Assembly (NCBI GenBank): GCA_025450095.1
Contig: JANWID010000218.1
Span: forward strand, 1-8,163
Reading direction: 5' to 3'
DNA from: Bacteroidia bacterium
GTDB lineage: Bacteria; Bacteroidota; Bacteroidia; AKYH767-A; OLB10
Length of the DNA stretch: 8,163 nucleotides
A program made the translations under genes and the position numbers. This document shows, one piece after another, positions 1 through 6,814 of this stretch (its first letter is position 1; each line of letters opens with the position of its first letter). The notes beneath the pieces were generated by a model. It was not told where the DNA came from, did not search any database, and saw only the letters and a program-made list of their open reading frames with translations.

Positions 1-1
1 T

Positions 2-1933
2 GCATCCCCAATAGCATCTCCCGGACCCATTACCGATGCAAGTTGCTATGGATATAGCGATGGCGCCATTTCCATCAGTGTAAGTGGAGGAACTGCACCC
101 TTGGTTTACCAATGGTCGAATTCTGGCAACACCCAAAACCTGAGCGGAATTGTTGCAGGTGTTTATTCTATTGTGGTTACCGACGCCAATTTGTGTACAT
201 CCACACTTTCGCTCACGGTGGGTCAACCCCAAGTGCTTACAGGCACTACCCAAACTGTTCCGGTTACATGTTTTGGTTATCATAATGGATCGATTACCGT
301 TGCTTCGGCTGGAGGTACATCACCTTATGCTTACGGTTGGTCGAATGGAGCTAATACCGCAACAAATCCTCAGTTGCTGGCCGGAGTTTATTCTGTGACT
401 ATTACCGACGGCCATGGATGTTCCACAATTGTTACCGACAGTGTTATCTCGCCGACAAAAGTGATCATCAGTCTTACCCCTTCGCATGTCGATTGTAACG
501 GACAGGCTAACGGTGCCGTCAATTCGCAGGTAAGCGGGGGCACATTCCCATATGCGTACACATGGTCGAACGGAACAACAACTCAATCAATCACGGGTCT
601 TTCGGGTGGAATTTATGTATTGACTATAGCCGACGACAACAGTTGCATTGCCCAAAAAGCTGCCATTGTTAATGAACCACCGCCTTTGATCCTGAACGTA
701 ACTGGTTCCGATACAATCTGCATCGGACAGCAGGCCGTTATTTCGGCTGTGGCTACAGGAGGTACTCTGCCTTATGCATACCAATGGAATAACGGAATTA
801 CACAAACATCGCAAACGGTGGCACCTGTAACAAGCACAACGTACAACGTGTTTGTAACAGATGCTCATGGTTGTTCTGTTGCTCAGATACCTGTTACTAT
901 TTCAGTAAATCCTCCGTTATCAGTTATCGCTTCTGATGATAAATCCATTTGTCCAGGGTACAGCACTGCAATCAGTGCTATTGCTTCGGGCGGCGATGGA
1001 GGTCCATATATATATTCATGGGATAACAATGCCGGAACTTCCTATTCAGCAAATGTCTCACCCGCACAAACCACAACCTATTCGGTTATCGTGAGTGACA
1101 ATTGTGGTACACCTGCTGTAACCGATATCGTAACAATAACGGTGAATCCTGAACCCCAGGTGTTATTCAGTCATATGCCACCCAACGGCTGTATGCCGCT
1201 CACGGTAGCATTCACCGACCAAACCATCACCACACCTCATTCATATTATGAATGGAGTTTTGGCGATGGACATTATGATACACTGAGTCATGATCCTGTT
1301 CACACATATTATGAACCCGGAATCTATGATGTAAGCCTGACGGTAATAAATATGTATGGTTGTACCGATTCATATTTGATTCCAAATGCCGTTGAAGTGT
1401 TCCCGTTACCGGTTGCTGATTTTGTTCCCGATCCGGTAAAAACATCCATTCTCGACCCGAGAATTGAATTTCACGATCAGAGCCAGGGCGCCCTGTATTG
1501 GGATTGGAATTTTGGTGATGGATATGGAATTTCAACAGAACAATTCCCTATATACTATTACCAGGATACAGGATTTTACAAGATCACATTAATGGTATCC
1601 AATCAATATGGTTGTCGTGATACCGCTTATGGAGAAGTAATTATTGAAGGCGATTTTACCATTTATGTACCGAATGCATTCTCGCCAAACGGGGACGGTA
1701 TTAACGAAGAGTTCTATCCGCAGGGAATAGGCATCGACGGTATGGAAATGATGATTTTCGACAGGTGGGGACAAACGGTCTTTTCTTCCTCATCATTGGA
1801 GCACCGGTGGAATGGCCGACATATGAAAGACGACAGCGAATGCATGCAAGATGTATATGTGTACCTGATCCGGGCTACGGATCTGCGTGACAGGAAACAC
1901 CAGTTTACTGGCCAGGTTACTTTGGTCAGGTAG
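2..1933 (+). CDS. Large secreted SprB-repeat/PKD surface protein with type B T9SS sorting domain (5'-truncated)
   Basis: The reading frame is open from the left edge, so the true start lies outside the window; the TTG at 101 is an internal Leu codon. The visible 643 residues hold, in order: three SprB-like repeats (about residues 10-75, 86-152, 161-228) with the pattern GGTxPYAYxWSNG then GxYxxTITDxxxC; two related Ig-like units (about 235-303 and 310-384); two PKD domains (about 385-467 and 468-550) with the hallmark WSFGDG (nt 1253-1270) and WNFGDG (nt 1505-1522); and a C-terminal gliding-motility-associated (CHU_C) domain from about residue 554. That domain begins YVPNAFSPNGDGINE, contains IFDRWGQ, and ends with a VYVYLI strand and a basic residue. 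In this family the terminal domain directs export by the type IX secretion system and cell-surface delivery. The protein is probably an adhesin or structural surface protein. Its ligand is unknown. The family assignment is secure; the function is inferred. Confidence 0.93.
   Translation, partial: ASPIASPGPITDASCYGYSDGAISISVSGGTAPLVYQWSNSGNTQNLSGIVAGVYSIVVTDANLCTSTLSLTVGQPQVLTGTTQTVPVTCFGYHNGSITVASAGGTSPYAYGWSNGANTATNPQLLAGVYSVTITDGHGCSTIVTDSVISPTKVIISLTPSHVDCNGQANGAVNSQVSGGTFPYAYTWSNGTTTQSITGLSGGIYVLTIADDNSCIAQKAAIVNEPPPLILNVTGSDTICIGQQAVISAVATGGTLPYAYQWNNGITQTSQTVAPVTSTTYNVFVTDAHGCSVAQIPVTISVNPPLSVIASDDKSICPGYSTAISAIASGGDGGPYIYSWDNNAGTSYSANVSPAQTTTYSVIVSDNCGTPAVTDIVTITVNPEPQVLFSHMPPNGCMPLTVAFTDQTITTPHSYYEWSFGDGHYDTLSHDPVHTYYEPGIYDVSLTVINMYGCTDSYLIPNAVEVFPLPVADFVPDPVKTSILDPRIEFHDQSQGALYWDWNFGDGYGISTEQFPIYYYQDTGFYKITLMVSNQYGCRDTAYGEVIIEGDFTIYVPNAFSPNGDGINEEFYPQGIGIDGMEMMIFDRWGQTVFSSSSLEHRWNGRHMKDDSECMQDVYVYLIRATDLRDRKHQFTGQVTLVR
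29..1147 (+). repeat. Five tandem SprB/Ig-like protein repeat units
   Basis: Five consecutive units of roughly 65-75 residues are recognisable in translation by a conserved YxWSN/YxWNN/YxWDN core and a later TD/SD-x-C signature. They start near nt 29, 257, 482, 704 and 929. Units 1-3 are typical SprB repeats (xCxGxxxGxIxxxxxGGTxPY). Units 4-5 have a CxGxxxxIxAxAxGG start and a TTYxVxVxD end, closer to Ig-like/PKD-like repeats. The units differ strongly at DNA level, so this is an old protein-level array and not a recent tandem duplication. The array probably continues to the left of the window. Confidence 0.75.
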
Positions 1934-2008
1934 CAAGTTTTTTCAGGTTGTTTTAACTTTTGCCTGTTCGATTTTCAGTTTGAAATTCCGGTAAAGCTGT
2001 ATTAGTTC

Positions 2009-2031
2009 TAAAACCGGTTGGTTTTATTTTT
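2009..2031 (+). terminator. Weak intrinsic terminator candidate after the surface-protein gene
   Basis: TAAAACC (2009-2015) and GGTTTTA (2020-2026) form a perfect 7-bp stem around a GGTT loop, followed by five T (2027-2031). The stem is AT-rich and lies 75 bp after the stop codon, so termination would be weak. It fits the boundary between the surface-protein gene and the two-component genes. Confidence 0.35.
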
Positions 2032-2086
2032 CAATAGCATTGAAACAACGGCGGTTATCGTAGTTAACACCCCCTGACAACAAGCA

Positions 2087-2118
2087 TTTCAAAATCAGAC
2101 AAAAAACTACTACATTTC
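2087..2118 (+). promoter_or_regulatory. Possible Bacteroidota-type promoter for the sensor kinase gene
   Basis: TACATTTC (2111-2118) matches the Bacteroidota -7 consensus TAnnTTTG except for its last base. TTTC (2087-2090) lies 20 bp upstream, where TTTG or TTG is expected. Both elements carry C in place of the final G, so this is a poor match. It would give a leader of roughly 85 bases before the ATG at 2210. It is the best candidate I see in the gap from 1934 to 2209, but it is not strong. Confidence 0.25.
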
Positions 2119-2203
2119 AGTATTCTTAAGTAGGAGGAATGAGCAGCGCGCCATTCCAATACAGAGTTTAATTATCCCTTGTGCATCAGAGGTCTGATTT
2201 TTT
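2091..2203 (+). promoter_or_regulatory. Overlapping inverted repeats and T tract before the sensor gene (attenuator-like or operator)
   Basis: ATCAGA (2185-2190), GG, TCTGAT (2193-2198) is a perfect dyad. As RNA it can form a short ATCAG/CTGAT hairpin with an AGGT loop, followed at once by a T run (2199-2203), ending 6 bases before the sensor ATG. The downstream arm is also part of GTCTGATTTT (2192-2201), a perfect 10-base reverse complement of AAAATCAGAC (2091-2100). The same arm can therefore pair locally or with the distant upstream copy, but not both. This resembles a terminator/antiterminator switch, or else a set of DNA operator half-sites. The repeats are seen directly; function is inferred. 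If transcription starts near 2125 from the candidate promoter, the upstream arm is not transcribed and only the operator or local-hairpin reading survives. Confidence 0.35.
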
Positions 2204-2209
2204 ACTTCC

Positions 2210-5200
2210 ATGACAGACAACTCAAATGATGTTTATGTCGGAAAATTCAGTCTGCCTGTAAAGACACTTTGGATTTGTATTACACTACAGATCTTTTTTC
2301 TCTCAGTCTCTTTTTCGAGAAATGATACGTTATACTTCCGGCATTTTTCTATCCAACAAGGTCTCTCGCATAATGATGTAACATCGATCATTCAGGACAG
2401 CCTTGGTTTTATGTGGTATGGAACGAGGGCGGGTCTGAATAAATTTGATGGCTACAACTTTGTTGTGTACCGGCATGATCCCAAGAATAAAAATTCCCTG
2501 GCAAGCGACGACATCAGTTGTATGAGTGTTGAAAAGAGCGGTATTGTATGGATTGGTACAATAGGGAAAGGTGTCAACAGACTGGATCCATACACGGGAA
2601 TTTTTACTTCTTACCAGCATAAGGCCGATAACCTGACTTCAATTAGCGAGGATATTGTAACATGTATTCTGGCTGACAAAACATTAGGAGTAATTTGGAT
2701 TGGAACATATTCACAGGGGCTGGAAATGCTCAGGGTGACTGAGGCAAAATTCCACCATTTGCGAAATGATAAGAATAATCCGAATTCGCTGAGCAATAAT
2801 TCCATCCGATGTGTTACAAAAGATAATTCCGGTAAATTATGGATTGGAACTGATGGTGGTGGTGTGAATGTTTTTGATTTTAGAAAAGGAACATTCACCT
2901 ATTTCCGACATGATGAAAAAAATAAGAATTCAATTTGTTCCGACTTTATCCGTGATATTTATATTGATACTGTCAGAAGAAGTGTATGGATTGCCACTTC
3001 GAATGGACTCAGCATGCTGAATCAGGTAACCGGTGAGATAAAGACCTTCAGGCATAATGATCAGGATGAATATTCACTTTGCAGCAATGACCTGAGTAGT
3101 GTATACCAGGACAAAGCTGGAAAAGTATGGGTTGGAACAAAAAATAATGGATTGAATGTTTACTATCCTTCAAGCGGAAAATTTTTCCTGTATTCATACG
3201 AAACTGGTGAGCAAAACGCGCTCAACAGCAATAATATCAATACAATTTCTCAAGGCAGGAGCGGGATGTTTTGGGCAGCAACCAAGGATGGTGGTCTGAA
3301 TGCATTTAATCCCAAGTCACTGAAATTTAAATTTTTTAATCCCGTAATCCAGGGTAATCCTGTAAATGAAAAAATCACATCGGTTGGTGAATCAATAGAT
3401 GGAACGTTGTGGTTCGGTACCAGTGGAGAAGGTTTTTTCTCTTTCAACTCAAAGGGTGAATTTTCATCGGAATCTGTCAATTCTTTAAAAGGGAAAACAA
3501 TTACCGCATTTTTCATGTCAGGGATTCATGAATCCATTGTTTGCACAGAAAAGGGATTGTACCGGTACAACATTAATTCCGAGAAAATGTCTACGGTCAT
3601 CATGACTGAGCCAATTACATGTGTCATTCAAGGAAGCGATGGGTTATTATGGTTTGGGACTGAAGACAAAGGGCTTGTATCATATGATATAAAAAACAAT
3701 AAAACAGTGTCCTATCCAGGAAGTAAGGTAACCAGCAAGGTGACTTGCGTTTTGCAGGACCGGACCGGAATGATATGGGCAGGCACCCTCGGTGATGGAG
3801 TTTATAAGTTGAATCCACTGACTGGTGCACTTGAAACATACAGGAATGATAACAGGGAAGTTCATTCATTAGGAAGTAATTTCATCAATAGCATTTGTGA
3901 AGATAAAAATGGTGTGATTTGGATAAGCACCGAAAGTGGTGGCTTGAATGCATTTGACAGGGAGAAAAATTATTTTAATTGTTATTCAACTCAGAATGGT
4001 CTGCCAACAAATTCCATTGGAAAATTGATGTGCGATGACCGTAACAACCTCTGGATAGGTACCGATTATGGAATTTGTCGCCTGACTTTCGACACATTAT
4101 CTGTTTTAAGGCAGTGCAGGATCTTTGATTTCACTGACGGGTTACCAACTATGGAATTCTATAACGGAGTTTCTACTAAGCGTAATGATGGGGAGATGAT
4201 TTTCTCCTGCAAGATGGGGTGGGTGAGTTTTTATCCAGACAGTCTGATCAATAACCCATACAAACCACCGGTTATTCTCACCGATTTTCAAATATTTAAT
4301 AAGTCAATCTTGCCTGGAGATTCTACGGGCATACTGAGCTCTTCCATTTCTGTTACTAAAGAGATCCATTTGAATTATTGGCAAAACGTTTTTTCATTCG
4401 AGTTCACAGCCATCAGTTTTATCAATGCGCTCAAGAACATGTATGCCTACAAAATGGAAGGGTTTAATAATAACTGGATATACACAGATGCTACAAGGCG
4501 TACGGCTACCTATACAAACTTGGCTCCCGGTGTTTATATTTTTACAGTCAAAGCCAGCAACAATGATGGGACCTGGAATGATGAAGGAACTTCTATCAAG
4601 GTTTTTATTTCTCCACCGTTTTATAAAACCTGGCTGTTCATTTTTGCAAGTACCCTTACCGTGTTACTAATCATATACGCCATTTACCGGAACCGTTTGT
4701 CCAGGATACGGGAGTTACAGGATGTCAGGAATAAAATTGCCAGCGATCTTCATGATGATATTGGTTCTGGACTGAGCAGCATTGCTGTTTTCAGTGAATT
4801 GGTCCGGCAGCGCACTGGCAACAAAGCGGAAGATATTCAACCTTTTCTTGAAAAAATTGATACCACGTCAAGAAGCATGTCAGAAGCCATACATGATATT
4901 GTATGGACTCTCAATCCTCGCAGCGACCGGTTTGATGATGTGCTAATTCGCATGAAGAATTTTGCAGCCCAGTTACTCTCGGCAAAAAACATCAAATTGA
5001 ATTTTGTTTATGGTGATGATGTCATTTCACAAAAGCTAACTATTGAACAGAGGAAAAGCATTTACCTGGTATTCAAGGAGGCCATTAACAATATAGCCAA
5101 ATATGCCAATTCTGAACTGGTTGATGTTACTATAGCACTACATCAAAAGAGATTGAAAATGACCATTGCAGATAATGGAAAGGGATTTGATCTTCAGGCT

Positions 5201-5323
5201 GTTCAAGATGGAAATGGGCTTGTTAACATGAGAAGAAGAGCCGAAGAGATTGGAGGCTCATTCAGGATTGATTCAGCAATAGGGAAAGGAACAGTCATAG
5301 AATTAGAAATTAAGACTACCTGA
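2210..5323 (+). CDS. Two-component sensor histidine kinase with double beta-propeller sensor, Y_Y_Y domain and HisKA_3 core
   Basis: This 1037-residue membrane kinase has the following order. A hydrophobic N-terminal segment (about 19-35) acts as signal peptide or anchor. About fourteen propeller blades (about 45-720) are marked by recurring (V/L/I)W(I/V/F)GT motifs from W69 to W615, consistent with two seven-bladed propellers; one blade lacks the motif. A Y_Y_Y domain (about 735-801) precedes one membrane helix (about 808-826). The HisKA_3 dimerisation domain carries phospho-acceptor H848 in LHDDIG. The HATPase domain has an N box EAINN (957-961), a DNGKGF box (988-993) and a GNGL box (1001-1004). 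The long sensor is predicted to be periplasmic, with the kinase in the cytoplasm. Unlike hybrid two-component systems of polysaccharide utilisation loci, it has no receiver or AraC domain, so its partner should be the response regulator gene 60 bp downstream. The ligand cannot be read from the sequence. The ATG at 2210 is the first start codon after an in-frame stop at 2195. Confidence 0.93.
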   Translation: MTDNSNDVYVGKFSLPVKTLWICITLQIFFLSVSFSRNDTLYFRHFSIQQGLSHNDVTSIIQDSLGFMWYGTRAGLNKFDGYNFVVYRHDPKNKNSLASDDISCMSVEKSGIVWIGTIGKGVNRLDPYTGIFTSYQHKADNLTSISEDIVTCILADKTLGVIWIGTYSQGLEMLRVTEAKFHHLRNDKNNPNSLSNNSIRCVTKDNSGKLWIGTDGGGVNVFDFRKGTFTYFRHDEKNKNSICSDFIRDIYIDTVRRSVWIATSNGLSMLNQVTGEIKTFRHNDQDEYSLCSNDLSSVYQDKAGKVWVGTKNNGLNVYYPSSGKFFLYSYETGEQNALNSNNINTISQGRSGMFWAATKDGGLNAFNPKSLKFKFFNPVIQGNPVNEKITSVGESIDGTLWFGTSGEGFFSFNSKGEFSSESVNSLKGKTITAFFMSGIHESIVCTEKGLYRYNINSEKMSTVIMTEPITCVIQGSDGLLWFGTEDKGLVSYDIKNNKTVSYPGSKVTSKVTCVLQDRTGMIWAGTLGDGVYKLNPLTGALETYRNDNREVHSLGSNFINSICEDKNGVIWISTESGGLNAFDREKNYFNCYSTQNGLPTNSIGKLMCDDRNNLWIGTDYGICRLTFDTLSVLRQCRIFDFTDGLPTMEFYNGVSTKRNDGEMIFSCKMGWVSFYPDSLINNPYKPPVILTDFQIFNKSILPGDSTGILSSSISVTKEIHLNYWQNVFSFEFTAISFINALKNMYAYKMEGFNNNWIYTDATRRTATYTNLAPGVYIFTVKASNNDGTWNDEGTSIKVFISPPFYKTWLFIFASTLTVLLIIYAIYRNRLSRIRELQDVRNKIASDLHDDIGSGLSSIAVFSELVRQRTGNKAEDIQPFLEKIDTTSRSMSEAIHDIVWTLNPRSDRFDDVLIRMKNFAAQLLSAKNIKLNFVYGDDVISQKLTIEQRKSIYLVFKEAINNIAKYANSELVDVTIALHQKRLKMTIADNGKGFDLQAVQDGNGLVNMRRRAEEIGGSFRIDSAIGKGTVIELEIKTT

Positions 5324-5383
5324 TTCGGTAGGTTCAGGTATGAAAAGAATAATGTAATTTACCCCTTTTGAGGGATTTTGCCA

Positions 5384-6019
5384 ATGATACGTGTAGCCAT
5401 ATTCGAGGATTATACAACTTTACGTGAAGGACTGTTCCAGCTGATTAATGGAACGGAAGGAATGTGTTGCAGCGGTGCTTTTGGGGATTGCAACAAGCTG
5501 TTAAAAAACATACAGCAATCCGAACCTCATGTGGTGCTTATGGATATCCAAATGCCGGGGATATCGGGAATTGAAGGAGTAAAAATTCTCAGGCATTTTA
5601 ATCCTGCAATTCGCATACTGATACAGACTGTTTTTGAAGATGAGGATAAAATATTTGCTGCAATCTGTGCTGGAGCATCTGGGTATATTCTTAAAAAAAC
5701 ATCACCAGTTATGCTCATTGATGCTATAAGGGAAGTGCATAACGGAGGTGCTCCTCTGACTGGAAATATTGCGAACAAAGTTCTTCAGATGTTTCAAAAG
5801 ATTTCTGTTCCACCAACAGATGAGTGTCGTACACTCTCTGTTCGTGAAAAGGAAATTCTTACACACCTCGTTAACGGACAAAGCTATAAGATGATTGCTG
5901 ATGCATGCAGCATTACATACGATACAGTGAGGTTTCATATGAAAAATATTTATGATAAACTGCATGTCACCTCCATGACTGAAGCTGTTGCCAAAGCAAT
6001 TAACCAACGGATTGTTTAG
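5384..6019 (+). CDS. NarL/LuxR-family DNA-binding response regulator
   Basis: This 211-residue cytoplasmic transcription factor is the likely partner of the upstream kinase. The receiver domain (about 1-120) shows the acidic pair E8-D9, phospho-acceptor D54 in VLMDIQMPG, the switch Thr T82, and the conserved Lys at K104 or K105 in YILKK. A linker leads to a LuxR-type helix-turn-helix (about 148-208) with LSVREKEIL, an IAD-then-ITYDTVRFHMKNIY recognition region, and a KLHV end. Receiver, linker and helix-turn-helix are all intact and the length is normal for the family. I prefer the ATG at 5384 over the in-frame TTG at 5378, because MIRVAIFEDY is the usual N-terminus and AGGG sits at 5371-5374. 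The 60-bp gap after the kinase has no strong terminator, so the two genes are probably co-transcribed. Its targets are unknown; neighbouring secreted-protein genes are candidates by position only. Confidence 0.94.
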   Translation: MIRVAIFEDYTTLREGLFQLINGTEGMCCSGAFGDCNKLLKNIQQSEPHVVLMDIQMPGISGIEGVKILRHFNPAIRILIQTVFEDEDKIFAAICAGASGYILKKTSPVMLIDAIREVHNGGAPLTGNIANKVLQMFQKISVPPTDECRTLSVREKEILTHLVNGQSYKMIADACSITYDTVRFHMKNIYDKLHVTSMTEAVAKAINQRIV

Positions 6020-6030
6020 TTGTTTTTTTT
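5997..6030 (+). terminator. Intrinsic terminator overlapping the end of the response-regulator gene
   Basis: CAATTAA (5997-6003) pairs with TTAGTTG (6016-6022), including one G-U pair. Inside it, CAA (6005-6007) pairs with TTG (6012-6014) around a CGGA loop, with a single C/U mismatch between the two helices. Eight T follow directly (6023-6030). The right arm contains the stop codon TAG (6017-6019), so the terminator begins inside the coding region. It would end the kinase-regulator operon before the promoter at 6082-6112. Confidence 0.55.
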
Positions 6031-6081
6031 AAGATTTTTCGGAGATTCACTTTTGGTTTAAAAAACACACTCTTTCGGTAG

Positions 6082-6112
6082 TTGACATCGATTTACTGTT
6101 GATGTTACTTTG
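6082..6112 (+). promoter_or_regulatory. Bacteroidota-type promoter for the secreted coiled-coil protein gene
   Basis: TTG (6082-6084) is followed after exactly 20 bp by TTACTTTG (6105-6112), which matches the -7 consensus TAnnTTTG at all but one position. This is the expected spacing for the major Bacteroidota sigma factor, and it gives a leader of about 25 bases before the ATG at 6143. An imperfect dyad, ACATC (6085-6089) and GATGT (6101-6105), lies in the spacer and could bind a regulator; that part is speculative. Confidence 0.5.
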
Positions 6113-6142
6113 GTGGTGAATTAGTTTAGTTAAAACCACGCC

Positions 6143-6775
6143 ATGAAAAAGCAAATAATCCTGTTAGTAGCTGTTAGCATATTTCTGCTACAACCAGCGA
6201 AGTCCCAAAACGGTTCCATTTCTCCGACTGGCAAAATGTATGCAGATAGCAGCCAGGACACTCTGAAGAATCCAACTTCGTCCAACACTACAAAAGTTGA
6301 TGGAGCATTGGAGTTTCAAAATGTCGTTTTATCAATGGAAAAGGGACAGCTTGATGAGGCATATGATCTACTCGTCATGAAATTCGACATGATAAAAAAA
6401 GAGCTGGAGCAGTATCAAAAATTAGTTGAACAGAACAACCTGAAGCCTGAAAAAAAGCGCTTCGAATGTACAAACTCCACACATCATCCCTTCCAGTGCG
6501 GGGAGGCAATTCTTGGACAAGTATCACCAACATCACAAGCTTCACAAATATCAATCACATATTTTGTACCGCAAGGATTTGCAAGTGCTGAAGTCCGTAT
6601 CAGCAATGAAAACAACAAAACAGTCTTAATTTTTAAAGTCGGTGACCCTTATTATGGCCAGGCACTGCTGAATGCAGGCGAATTGGAACCGGGAATTTAC
6701 AAATACAGTTTGTTTGTAGATAATAAGGAAATGGATCGTAAGAAATTAATCATTACCAATGAGAATCATAATTAA
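6143..6775 (+). CDS. Secreted coiled-coil protein with divergent T9SS type A-like C-terminal domain
   Basis: This 210-residue protein has a clear signal peptide: MKKQ, a hydrophobic stretch to about residue 18, then AKSQ, with probable cleavage near residues 20-22. A polar, Ser/Thr/Asn-rich stretch (22-50) follows, then a helical region (about 55-100) rich in Glu, Lys and Leu that looks coiled-coil (KKELEQYQKLVEQ), then a two-cysteine segment (C109, C119). Residues about 124-206 resemble a T9SS type A sorting domain: ITYFVP, AEVRISNENN, LEPGIYKYSLFVDNKEMD and RKKLIITN line up with the usual IxYxLP, IYNxxG, LxxGxYxYxLxVDGxxxxTKKMVI pattern. The normal PNPF motif near its start is missing. Coiled coil plus this domain also resembles the tails of Bacteroidota tail-fibre/peptidase S74 proteins. 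No enzymatic domain is visible, and the function is unknown. Gene prediction is secure; the sorting-domain reading is good but divergent. Confidence 0.8.
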   Translation: MKKQIILLVAVSIFLLQPAKSQNGSISPTGKMYADSSQDTLKNPTSSNTTKVDGALEFQNVVLSMEKGQLDEAYDLLVMKFDMIKKELEQYQKLVEQNNLKPEKKRFECTNSTHHPFQCGEAILGQVSPTSQASQISITYFVPQGFASAEVRISNENNKTVLIFKVGDPYYGQALLNAGELEPGIYKYSLFVDNKEMDRKKLIITNENHN

Positions 6776-6814
6776 CTTTTACATACAACCTTACTATTTT
6801 AAAATCCAAACTAA

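Noticed and set aside
101..103. TTG as the start of the surface-protein gene
   Set aside because: The frame is open to the left edge and the upstream 33 codons complete a SprB repeat, so TTG is an internal Leu codon.
320..868. Minus-strand open frames opposite the surface-protein gene
   Set aside because: They lie wholly opposite a strong + strand gene with recognised domains, are Cys/Arg/His-rich without family signatures, and look like shadows.
2181..2213. GTG mini-ORF whose stop overlaps the sensor ATG (ATGA)
   Set aside because: Ten codons with no ribosome-binding signal; it coincides with the inverted repeat and is most likely chance.
2330..3869. Several minus-strand open frames opposite the sensor gene
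   Set aside because: Short, no recognisable motifs, and fully inside a coding region with repeated WxGT blades.
4425..4670. Plus-strand 81-codon frame inside the sensor gene
   Set aside because: Overlaps the Y_Y_Y domain in another frame; composition does not look like a protein.
5316..5331. CTACC/GGTAG hairpin at the sensor stop codon as a terminator
   Set aside because: Only 5 bp and no T tract; the kinase and regulator genes are better seen as one operon.
5378..5380. TTG start for the response regulator
   Set aside because: ATG six bases later gives the normal receiver N-terminus and is better placed relative to AGGG.
2210..6019. A classic hybrid two-component system split by a frameshift
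   Set aside because: The kinase ends normally after its ATPase domain and the regulator is LuxR-type with a complete receiver, not an AraC output, so these are two intact genes.
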